Shown one piece after another: positions 1-5,455 of a stretch of 5,507 bases of DNA. The notes below the pieces were generated by a model, which searched no databases, was not told the DNA's origin, and saw only the letters and a list, made by a program, of their open reading frames with translations. Each line of letters opens with the position of its first letter. Positions within the stretch are counted from its first letter, which is position 1. The stretch is from contig CALEYM010000195.1 of NCBI GenBank assembly GCA_937926185.1, positions 1-5,507 on the forward strand. The letters run 5' to 3'. The position numbers and the translations under genes were made by a program. This DNA is from an uncultured Bacteroidota bacterium. Its GTDB lineage: Bacteria; Bacteroidota; Bacteroidia; Chitinophagales; Saprospiraceae.

Positions 1-1508
1 GCCATTTCTTCCCGGACGGTATAAATCACTTCTGCCCGGATAAAAGCATATTCCGGCGCCAGGCGTTGTGCTAATTCCGGGTTTTCTTTGGTTAATTCGG
101 CCACCAGTTTTGCCTTATTTCCGTAGTTGCTGTTGAGATGTTGCGCCACATCTTCGGGCAAACCGTATTTTTTGCAAAGTTGTTGCCAATAGCCGTCTTC
201 GAAGTTTTCGGCGCCGGCAAGCAGGTAGTTTGAGGTCGCAGACGGGGCGCTTATGTCAAGTTGCCGGCATACGGCATCCACGGCATCGCGGGCCATGAGG
301 CGGTATGTAGTCCACTTTCCTCCTAACAAACTAAATAATCCGCTGACCGGGTCGTATTCCACCTCGTGGTCGCGCACCAATCCTTTGGTGTGTTCGCGGG
401 ATGCGGCGATCAAAGGGCGCAGGCCGCCAAAACCGGCTTTGACCAGATTTTTATGTAAATTTTGAGATACATAAGGTTGCAGGGCTTCCAGTAAGAAATC
501 GACTTCTCCGGCTTCGAGTACCGGCTCCTGCTCCGGGTTGGGATACTCCTGATCGGTGGTGCCCAACAGCAATTCGCCCTGAAACGGAATGGCAAACACT
601 ACGCGGCCATCCCGGGTTTTGGGTATCAGCAAGGCCGTTTCCGGACTGCCGGTTACAGTTAGCGGCAGCTGCAAATGCACACCCTTGGATGGTCGTATGC
701 GGGAAGGCAAATCCGGGTTCGCCATCGAGCGGACTTTGTCGGCAAAAGGGCCGGTGCAATTGAGGAATACGCGGGCTTTGACCGGGATTGCGGATTTCGG
801 ATTTCGGATTTCGGATTGGGCTGGCGCCTTAGGGATATCCGGTTGTAGACGGTCGTTCAAATACGCGATACAAATCTGGCCATTGTCATCCTTTTCAAAT
901 CCCGTAATTTCGGCGTGATTGATCACTACCGCGCCTGCTTCGGCAGCGCTTTGTACGAGGGCCAGGCAATAGCGGGCGTCGTCGAGCTGGCCGTCGTAAT
1001 ACAACACGGCGCTGTGTAGCCGGCCGGTTAATCCGGGCAACAATTGCAGCGTTTCCCTTTTGCTCAGCCAGCGGCTGGCAGGCAACGCGTTTTTGTAAGA
1101 GGCAAAACGGCCGTACAGCCAAAGACCGATCCGGAAATACAACCCTTCCCACCAGCTGAACACCGGTGTTACCAGTGCAAGCGGCCGGGCGAGGTGGGGG
1201 GCGTTGGCCAGTAAGTGGCGCCGTTCTTCCAGACCGTGCCGCACCTGCCGGAGTTGTCCGAAATCCAACTTTTTAAACGCCTGCTCCAGGTATCGCACGC
1301 CGCCGTGGATCAGTTTGGTGCTTTTGGAAGAAGTTTCGGCGCCGAAATCATTTTTTTCCACGAGCGCGACTTTCAATCCGCGCAGAGCGGCGTCGAGGGC
1401 GCAGCCTGCGCCCGATGCGCCGCCACCGATGATACACAGGTCAAAGGTCTCGGTTTGCAGGCGGCGCAAAGATTCTTTTCTGTCAAATACCTTAATTTTC
1501 CCGTCCAT
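1..1508 (-). CDS. glpD: Aerobic glycerol-3-phosphate dehydrogenase, FAD-dependent (partial; C-terminus beyond the left edge)
   Basis: Oxidises sn-glycerol-3-phosphate to dihydroxyacetone phosphate with FAD, passing electrons to quinone at the inner face of the cytoplasmic membrane. The frame is open from the ATG at 1508 to the window edge (502 complete codons). Seen: a dinucleotide-binding GGGASG at residues 28-33; the family segment KLIHGGVRYLE at 65-75, whose R72-Y73 align with E. coli Arg54/Tyr55; YDGQLDDAR at 171-179; GPFAD near 253-257; GGLRPL with R364 (like E. coli R317); R379 (like R332); and GGKWTTYR with K398 (like K354). The C-terminal DAO_C-type domain begins near residue 425 and ends in VREEMA, so roughly 20-50 residues are probably missing. 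The middle resembles the mitochondrial GPD2 type. Oddity: residues 221-241 form an apparent insertion partly encoded by a 7-bp tandem repeat. It lies 19 bases downstream of galE, probably in the same transcript. No Shine-Dalgarno is visible; a TTG sits directly before the chosen ATG. Confidence 0.95.
   Translation of the reverse strand, partial: MDGKIKVFDRKESLRRLQTETFDLCIIGGGASGAGCALDAALRGLKVALVEKNDFGAETSSKSTKLIHGGVRYLEQAFKKLDFGQLRQVRHGLEERRHLLANAPHLARPLALVTPVFSWWEGLYFRIGLWLYGRFASYKNALPASRWLSKRETLQLLPGLTGRLHSAVLYYDGQLDDARYCLALVQSAAEAGAVVINHAEITGFEKDDNGQICIAYLNDRLQPDIPKAPAQSEIRNPKSAIPVKARVFLNCTGPFADKVRSMANPDLPSRIRPSKGVHLQLPLTVTGSPETALLIPKTRDGRVVFAIPFQGELLLGTTDQEYPNPEQEPVLEAGEVDFLLEALQPYVSQNLHKNLVKAGFGGLRPLIAASREHTKGLVRDHEVEYDPVSGLFSLLGGKWTTYRLMARDAVDAVCRQLDISAPSATSNYLLAGAENFEDGYWQQLCKKYGLPEDVAQHLNSNYGNKAKLVAELTKENPELAQRLAPEYAFIRAEVIYTVREEM
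784..818. repeat. Heptanucleotide tandem repeat (5 units, consensus CGGATTT) inside glpD
   Basis: Five adjacent 7-bp units read on the plus strand as GGGATTG, then CGGATTT three times, then CGGATTG. On the coding (minus) strand the array is read through in frame as about residues Q231-I241 (QSEIRNPKSAI). Three heptamers equal seven codons, so gain or loss of three units keeps the frame, while one or two units would break glpD. Comparison from memory with GPD2-like proteins, which have only about six residues between the equivalent L and the V-(K/R)-A-(R/K) motif, suggests the array lies inside an insertion of about 15 residues. Confidence 0.9.
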
Positions 1509-1527
1509 CAAGCCTGTGTTGCAAATG

Positions 1528-2553
1528 TTATTTTTTTTCGAGGTTTTGTTGCCACCGCCATGCATCCTCCAGCGCCTCCCGTAAGCCGCGTTTGGCCGCC
1601 CAGCCCAATTGCTCCCGCGCCTTCGTAGCATCGGCATACACTGCCGTAATGTCCCCGGCGCGGCGCGGGCCGGTGCGGTAGTTCAGCGGTTCGCCGCTGA
1701 CACCTTCAAATGTCCGGATCAGTTCCAGCACGCTGTTCCCCTGCCCGGTACCGATATTGAACACATCATAGTAGCTGCCCGGGCCCGGTTGCCCGAGCGT
1801 CCGTAAAGCCGCCACGTGCGCCTCGGCCAGGTCCATCACATGGATGTAATCGCGGATACAAGAGCCGTCAGGGGTGGGGTAGTCGTTGCCGAAAACAGTG
1901 AGCTGTTCGCGGATGCCGGCGGCGGTTTGGGTGATATAGGGCACGAGGTTGTTGGGTACGCCCAGCGGCAGCTCGCCGATCAGCGCGGAAGGATGCGCCC
2001 CGATAGGGTTGAAATACCGCAGGGAAATGATCTTTGCGGGTTTGCCGGCGGCGGCCACATCGCGCAGAATTTCTTCTCCGACCTGTTTGGTGTTGCCGTA
2101 CACCGAGGCGGCAGGTTTCACGGGCATGGTCTCCACTACCGGCAGGCTGGCGGGCTCGCCGTACACGGTGCAGGAAGAGGAAAAGATCAGGTCGGTAACG
2201 CCCGTTTCCAGCATTACTTCCAGCAAGTTGATCAGCGAACCCAGGTTGTTGCGGTAATACCTAAGGGGTTCGGCCATCGACTCGCCAACAGCTTTGAAGG
2301 CCGCAAAGTGGATAACGCCCCGCACGTTTTCCCGCCCAAACAGTTCGAGCAGGGTGGTCTTGTCGTTACAATCACGCACCAGGCAGGGCACTTCGTAGCC
2401 CAGTATCTGCCTTAGCCCTTCCAGCACGCTTTGTTGCGAATTGGAGAAGTCGTCGATAATCACGGGCCGGTAGCCGGCCTCTGCCAGGGCAACCACCGTG
2501 TGGCTGCCGATGTAGCCGGCGCCGCCGGTAACAAGGATCGTTTGCTTAGTCAT
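1528..2553 (-). CDS. galE: UDP-glucose 4-epimerase (GalE)
   Basis: Cytosolic NAD-dependent short-chain dehydrogenase/reductase that interconverts UDP-glucose and UDP-galactose (Leloir pathway and supply of galactosyl donors). The chosen start at 2553 gives 341 residues, usual for the family; a start at 2589 would add 12 residues before the Rossmann strand and is unlikely. Seen: TGGAGYIGS at 9-17 (glycine-rich NAD loop G10-G13-G16); DDFSNS at 34-39; HFAAFKAVGES at 83-92; SSSCTVYGEP at 125-134, with the catalytic Ser; the catalytic pair Y152 and K156 in YGNTK; SLRYFNPIGAHPS at 177-189; the GalE hallmark PDGSCIRDYIHVMDLAEAH at 228-246; FNIGTG at 265-270; and GRR/GD in the C-terminal substrate-binding part. 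V305 aligns with E. coli Tyr299, a position linked to acceptance of N-acetylated sugars. It is first in a leftward pair with glpD. The start has an A/T-rich leader and no Shine-Dalgarno. Confidence 0.97.
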   Translation of the reverse strand: MTKQTILVTGGAGYIGSHTVVALAEAGYRPVIIDDFSNSQQSVLEGLRQILGYEVPCLVRDCNDKTTLLELFGRENVRGVIHFAAFKAVGESMAEPLRYYRNNLGSLINLLEVMLETGVTDLIFSSSCTVYGEPASLPVVETMPVKPAASVYGNTKQVGEEILRDVAAAGKPAKIISLRYFNPIGAHPSALIGELPLGVPNNLVPYITQTAAGIREQLTVFGNDYPTPDGSCIRDYIHVMDLAEAHVAALRTLGQPGPGSYYDVFNIGTGQGNSVLELIRTFEGVSGEPLNYRTGPRRAGDITAVYADATKAREQLGWAAKRGLREALEDAWRWQQNLEKK

Positions 2554-2630
2554 TTTAAATTTTAAAAGCCGCAGACAAGGTAGGCACATTTAAAACACGC
2601 AACTTTAGGCAAGTTTTAAAACATTGAAAA
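2554..2630. promoter_or_regulatory. Divergent intergenic promoter region between galE and the fucosidase gene
   Basis: These 77 bases separate two divergent starts and so should hold promoters for both. Four A/T cores of the form (T)TTTAAA(A) are visible, near 2553-2559, 2560-2567, 2589-2595 and 2614-2621; the last lies in a perfect 10-bp palindrome GTTTTAAAAC at 2613-2622. Toward galE, a weak Bacteroidota-like -7 element TACCTTG (minus strand, 2576-2582) has a TTG 17 bases upstream (2600-2602); both the match and the spacing are poor. No good TAnnTTTG element is visible toward the fucosidase. The promoter role follows from position more than from motifs. Confidence 0.45.
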
Positions 2631-4064
2631 ATGAAAGACATAAACTGGAAAATCAGTGCGCTGGTCGCTTTGTTTTTTTGCTTTAGCCCACAAATTCAGA
2701 CACAAACCGTTTCAACGGCCGCTGATCTGCCTCGTCCCAATCCCGCCCAACTCGCCTGGCACGACACGGAATTTTACCTTTTCTTCCATTTTGGCCCCAA
2801 TACTTTCACCAACCTGGAATGGGGCCACGGTACTGAAACCGAAGAGGTGTTCAACCCCGCGGCGCTCGACTGCGACCAGTGGTGCCGTGTGGCCAAACAA
2901 GCCGGCGCCCGGGGCGTGGTCGTTACCGCCAAACACCACGATGGCTTTTGCCTGTGGCCGTCCAAATATTCCACGCATACTGTGCGCGAAAGCCCCTGGA
3001 AAAATGGAAAAGGCGACGTGCTGCGCGAACTTTCCGACGCTTGCCGCCGGCACGGACTCAAATTCGGCGTTTACCTCTCGCCCTGGGACCGCAATCACCC
3101 CAAATACGGCACGCCAGAATACAACGACGTGTACGCCAATACGCTGACCGAACTGCTGACCGGCTACGGCGACCTGTTCGAGGTATGGTGGGACGGCGCC
3201 AATGGCGAAGGCCCCAACGGGAAAAAACAGGAATACGACTTCCACCGCTTTGAAAAACTGGTAGCCCTGCACCAACCCAATGCCATCATTTTCAGCGACA
3301 TCGGCCCCGGTTGCCGCTGGGCCGGCAACGAACGGGGCACCGTGAACGAAACCAATTGGTGTACCCTCGATACTGCCGGCTTCGGCCGGGGCCTCACCGC
3401 GCCGCCCACCGATACGCTGCAACGTGGTAATGAAAACGGCGCTCATTGGATTCCTGCCGAATGTGACGTCAGCATCCGCCCCGGGTGGTTTTACCACCCG
3501 GAGGAAGATAATAAAGTTAAAACGCCCGATCAGCTCTTTGATATCTACCTGAAATCGGTGGGCCGCGGCGCCAACCTCATCCTCAATGTGCCGCCCGACC
3601 GCCGCGGCCGTATTCACGAACAGGATTCAACGGCGCTGGTTGCTTTTGGGAAAAAACTGCAAAGCGCCTTTCATCGCAATCTGGCCAAAGGGAAGAAACT
3701 GAAACCGGAATTTCAGACCAGCGCCCTCGACCCGACCAGGCAACTGCACCGGATCACGGACAACGAATCGTACGTGTGGTCGGAAACCGGAACTTTCGTG
3801 CTGGATTTGCGCTGTAAAAAACGCTTCAACACGGTGGTCTTGCAGGAATACCTGAACGAAGGTCAGCGCATCCGGGCATTTAAAGTGGAAATATGGCAAC
3901 ACGGCGCCTGGAAGGAAATTGCCAATTCCACGACCATCGGTCATAAAAAGATTTTGACATTTCCCGAAGCAAAAGCCCGGAAATTGCGGATTACGGTATT
4001 ACAAACGAAAATGGCCCCCTTGCTGAAGGAGCTGCAGGTTTACAGAGTGGCCCTCAAGCCGTAA
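2631..4064 (+). CDS. Secreted alpha-L-fucosidase, glycoside hydrolase family 29 (probably subfamily B), with C-terminal beta-sandwich domain
   Basis: Retaining exo-fucosidase that would remove terminal alpha-L-fucose from glycans outside the cytoplasm. In 477 residues: N-terminal signal peptide about 1-25 (basic start, hydrophobic 8-19, then a polar QIQTQT stretch); GH29 TIM-barrel catalytic domain about 35-345; then a C-terminal domain about 360-474 resembling a galactose-binding/F5-8C sandwich and ending in ELQVYRV. Seen: FFHFG at 51-55; TAKHHDGFCLW at 99-109 with the substrate-contacting His pair; LSPWDRNHPKYG at 149-160; FEVWWDGA at 183-190, with D188 the predicted nucleophile; and WIPAECDVSIRPGWFYH at 273-289, with E277 the predicted acid/base. 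This acid/base context fits GH29-B (alpha-1,3/1,4-linkage preference in characterised members), which is an inference here. C17 lies in the signal sequence, but its -1 residue is Phe, so lipidation is unlikely. Start chosen as the first ATG in frame, with the A-rich leader ATTGAAAA. No SusC/SusD, sulfatase or other glycosidase adjoins it, so it looks like a stand-alone unit. Confidence 0.94.
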   Translation: MKDINWKISALVALFFCFSPQIQTQTVSTAADLPRPNPAQLAWHDTEFYLFFHFGPNTFTNLEWGHGTETEEVFNPAALDCDQWCRVAKQAGARGVVVTAKHHDGFCLWPSKYSTHTVRESPWKNGKGDVLRELSDACRRHGLKFGVYLSPWDRNHPKYGTPEYNDVYANTLTELLTGYGDLFEVWWDGANGEGPNGKKQEYDFHRFEKLVALHQPNAIIFSDIGPGCRWAGNERGTVNETNWCTLDTAGFGRGLTAPPTDTLQRGNENGAHWIPAECDVSIRPGWFYHPEEDNKVKTPDQLFDIYLKSVGRGANLILNVPPDRRGRIHEQDSTALVAFGKKLQSAFHRNLAKGKKLKPEFQTSALDPTRQLHRITDNESYVWSETGTFVLDLRCKKRFNTVVLQEYLNEGQRIRAFKVEIWQHGAWKEIANSTTIGHKKILTFPEAKARKLRITVLQTKMAPLLKELQVYRVALKP

Positions 4065-4097
4065 GTCGCAAGTCAAAAGTCGTAAGTCAAAAGTCGT
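4063..4097. repeat. Heptanucleotide tandem repeat (5 units, AAGTCNN) starting in the fucosidase stop codon
   Basis: Five contiguous 7-bp units: AAGTCGC, AAGTCAA, AAGTCGT, AAGTCAA, AAGTCGT. The first two bases are the last two of the fucosidase TAA stop, so the array abuts the gene exactly. On the minus strand its right end provides the TGA stop (4087-4089) and last residues of the small putative lipoprotein frame. It matches the glpD array in unit length and copy number but not in sequence. Confidence 0.9.
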
Positions 4098-4407
4098 CGC
4101 CTGCTCCAATTTCCGTTTTACTGTTCGATAAACCGCAGGCGGCGCTGGCCAGCAGGGTGAGAAAAATGATTAAGTACGTCTCCATGTCCAGGGATGTGAT
4201 TAAAATTTATAATACGGTGTTTGGAAATGTTCAGTTGCAAAACGAATAATTCAGGATTGCCGTATCCATGGGCGGCAAAAATCGGACCCGAAGCCTGACG
4301 AAAATGTTTTTTAATTTTATTTTAAAAAAAGGAAAGGAAAAGCACGGCGCACCGTAGTAGTAAGTGAAGTTCGACAACAACATTCACTCACTATAAAAGA
4401 CGTAGTC
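4065..4407. other. Intergenic region, 343 bases, between the fucosidase and DUF2202 genes
   Basis: Besides the heptamer array and the possible minus-strand lipoprotein, this stretch holds an A/T-only inverted repeat (TTTTTTAA at 4307-4314, TTAAAAAA at 4322-4329, 7-base loop), too weak to call a terminator with confidence. A purine run at 4324-4342 lies too far from the next ATG to be its ribosome binding site. There is also a short inverted repeat AGTGAA/TTCACT at 4363-4368 and 4383-4388, just upstream of the DUF2202 gene. I could not find a convincing TAnnTTTG promoter element for that gene, although its promoter should lie here. Confidence 0.6.
4087..4185 (-). CDS. Possible very small lipoprotein (32 residues), function unknown
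   Basis: A minus-strand ATG at 4185 opens a 32-residue frame ending in TGA at 4087-4089. It has a short N-terminus with no lysine or arginine, a hydrophobic stretch at residues 4-16 (YLIIFLTLLASAA), then C17 followed by GLSNSKTE and an acidic end. ASAAC resembles a lipobox, with Ala at -1 and -2 but Ser instead of Leu at -3. An AT-rich TAAATTTT (minus strand, 4202-4209) matches seven of eight positions of the Bacteroidota -7 consensus and lies about 17 bases upstream of the ATG; the nearest TTTG is 28 bases further, too far for a standard -33 element. The last codons fall in the heptamer repeat, so copy-number change would alter the C-terminus. It could be a chance frame: it is very short, lacks a positively charged n-region and has no recognised relative. 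Confidence 0.3.
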   Translation of the reverse strand: METYLIIFLTLLASAACGLSNSKTEIGAGDDF

Positions 4408-5361
4408 ATGAAAAAGCTCATAATGAATCTGTTAGGAAGCATCGTCGTGCTGACGGGCTTAATGTTGCTCTACACCCGCTGCAAATCCGATGCCAGCGAA
4501 ATGGCGGAAATGGATGCGATCGCAACCCTGCGCGGTGGAGCAGGCGTTCAGGTACAGGATGTATGTACCTGCCTGAACACCCAATTCCCTGTTGAAAATT
4601 TGTCGGAAGCGGAGAAGAACGCCCTGTTGTTCATGCGCGAGGAAGAAAAACTGGCGCGCGATGTGTACAACGCCATGTACGACCAATGGAACGTCCGGAT
4701 TTTTTCCAACATTGCACAGGCCGAACAACGCCACATGGACGCGGTGCTGTGCCTGCTGAATAAATATCAGCTGGCCGACCCCGTGGGGAATAATGCGGCA
4801 GGGGTGTTTCAAAATGCCCAACTGCAAACCTTGTACAACACCCTGATGGCCGAAGGCAAACAAAGCAAAGCTGCCGCCCTCACCGTCGGCGCCAAAATCG
4901 AGGATGTGGATATTGCCGATCTGGTGAATCTCAAACCGGCAATGGATAACGCCGATATCCGGGCCGTGTTTGACGAACTGACGAGGGGTTCGCGCAACCA
5001 CATGCGGGCATTCGTCACCAACCTGAAAGCCCTGAACCTGACCTACACGCCGGCAAATATCACCCAGGAATTGTTTGACGAGATCATCAGCACTCCCCGT
5101 GAAAAAGGCGGAGCAATCTGCGGAACCTGCCCGAATCCCAACAACCCGAATTGTAAAAACACCGCGAACTGTACCGGGAAAAAAGGCAATAAAGCCTGCC
5201 CGGGCGGAGGCCCAAACGGTCCCGGAACCTGCACCGGAAACGGCCCTAACGGCAACAGCAACGGAACCTGCACCGGAAACGGCCCAAATGGCCCCGGCGG
5301 TAATGGAAACGGCGGTAATGGAAATGGCGGCGGTAACGGAAACGGTCCCGGCGGTAACTAA
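4408..5361 (+). CDS. DUF2202 ferritin-like domain protein, exported or membrane-anchored, with Cys/Gly/Asn/Pro-rich tail
   Basis: The 317 residues start MKKLIMNLL with a hydrophobic segment at 7-22 (signal peptide or anchor). C25 follows as YTRC; Arg at -1 makes it a poor lipobox. After a linker with a CTC motif (C53, C55), residues about 62-212 match the DUF2202 ferritin-like four-helix fold: LSEAEKNALLFMREEEKLAR (helix 1, E78-E80), AEQRHM with E106 and H109 in an ExxH arrangement (helix 2), GAKIEDVDIADL with E165 and D168 (helix 3), and DELTRGSRNHMRAF with E190 and H198 (helix 4). These are candidate di-metal ligands by analogy with ferritin-like proteins; the domain's reaction is not established. 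From residue 234 the chain becomes low-complexity, with seven cysteines (238, 241, 249, 255, 264, 275, 288), two GTCTGNGPNG copies, and a final Gly/Asn run. Iron or redox handling in the envelope is an inference. The gene appears monocistronic, has no Shine-Dalgarno, and is followed by a strong palindrome. Confidence 0.87.
   Translation: MKKLIMNLLGSIVVLTGLMLLYTRCKSDASEMAEMDAIATLRGGAGVQVQDVCTCLNTQFPVENLSEAEKNALLFMREEEKLARDVYNAMYDQWNVRIFSNIAQAEQRHMDAVLCLLNKYQLADPVGNNAAGVFQNAQLQTLYNTLMAEGKQSKAAALTVGAKIEDVDIADLVNLKPAMDNADIRAVFDELTRGSRNHMRAFVTNLKALNLTYTPANITQELFDEIISTPREKGGAICGTCPNPNNPNCKNTANCTGKKGNKACPGGGPNGPGTCTGNGPNGNSNGTCTGNGPNGPGGNGNGGNGNGGGNGNGPGGN
5223..5285 (+). repeat. Direct repeat, 24 bp at 39-bp spacing, in the DUF2202 tail
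   Basis: The 24 bases at 5223-5246 recur identically at 5262-5285, 39 bases (13 codons) apart, and encode the two GTCTGNGPNG copies. Beyond the identical core, the codons for Asn and Gly drift (AAC/AAT, GGC/GGT), so the copies may be an older duplication held by protein-level selection or a recent one with local slippage. Confidence 0.85.
5296..5358 (+). repeat. Gly/Asn-encoding low-complexity tandem repeat at the DUF2202 C-terminus
   Basis: Imperfect runs of GGC/GGT/GGA and AAT/AAC codons. A 14-base stretch GGCGGTAATGGAAA at 5296-5309 recurs at 5311-5324 (15-base period), and related GGCGGTAAC blocks occur further on. The product is an uninterrupted Gly/Asn chain with one proline, likely flexible and disordered. 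All units are multiples of three, so length change would not break the frame. Confidence 0.75.
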
Positions 5362-5403
5362 TACTTCGAAGAACGCAATACTCCAGATTCTTTTTTAACC
5401 ACT

Positions 5404-5455
5404 TTAGTACTACTTTGACACTTTAAAAATTTTTAAAGTGTCAAAGTAGTACTAA
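5404..5455. terminator. Perfect 52-bp palindrome with no loop, probable (bidirectional) terminator
   Basis: Arm 5404-5429 is the exact reverse complement of arm 5430-5455 (26 bp each, no spacer, no mismatch), centred on AAAAATTTTT. It begins 42 bases after the DUF2202 stop. As RNA it would fold into a long hairpin whose central bases form the loop. A run of T (5391-5396) precedes it, but no U-tract follows on either strand, so it is not a textbook intrinsic terminator. Its position makes termination or 3'-end protection the simplest reading. Alternatives are a regulator binding site or a small palindromic mobile repeat. Confidence 0.6.

Noticed and set aside
1204..1628. Two overlapping plus-strand frames of 126 and 137 codons opposite glpD
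   Set aside because: They overlap the FAD-binding part of glpD, which is intact on the minus strand; the translations resemble nothing.
1816..2415. 199-codon plus-strand open frame opposite galE
   Set aside because: It is a shadow of galE. The minus-strand frame carries all GalE motifs, and the plus-strand translation is rich in Gly, His and Gln without a recognisable domain.
2554..2589. Upstream ATG at 2589 as the galE start
   Set aside because: It would add 12 residues ahead of the Rossmann beta-strand that normally begins within the first few residues, and would place the start in the AT-rich promoter region.
2712..3617. 301-codon minus-strand open frame opposite the fucosidase gene
   Set aside because: Its length reflects the codon bias of the real GH29 gene on the other strand; the translation shows no family motifs, and a real gene here would lie wholly inside the fucosidase.
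2631..4064. Fucosidase as part of a polysaccharide-utilisation locus
   Set aside because: No SusC/SusD-like, sulfatase, regulator or additional glycosidase gene is in the window; its neighbours are housekeeping or unrelated.
4166..4249. 27-residue plus-strand frame preceded by AGGGTGAG, antisense to the small lipoprotein candidate
   Set aside because: The Shine-Dalgarno-like sequence is tempting, but the peptide shows no signal or domain, and SD motifs are weak evidence in Bacteroidota.
4307..4329. TTTTTTAA/TTAAAAAA inverted repeat as fucosidase terminator
   Set aside because: The stem is A/T only, 243 bases past the stop codon and not followed by a T-tract; it would be too weak as a hairpin.
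4268..4357. 29-residue plus-strand basic peptide frame in the gap
   Set aside because: It is composed largely of A/T-run codons (Lys, Phe), with no promoter, no RBS and no recognisable pattern.
4363..4388. AGTGAA/TTCACT inverted repeat upstream of the DUF2202 start as operator or riboswitch stem
   Set aside because: Only six base pairs with a 14-base loop, expected by chance; no supporting structure or conserved motif.
4459..5001. 180-codon minus-strand open frame opposite the DUF2202 gene
   Set aside because: Antisense shadow. The plus-strand frame has the export signal and the ferritin-like motifs.
5404..5455. Insertion-sequence end or MITE at the palindrome
   Set aside because: No flanking target-site duplication is visible, no transposase is present and no second copy occurs in the window, so a mobile-element call is not supported.
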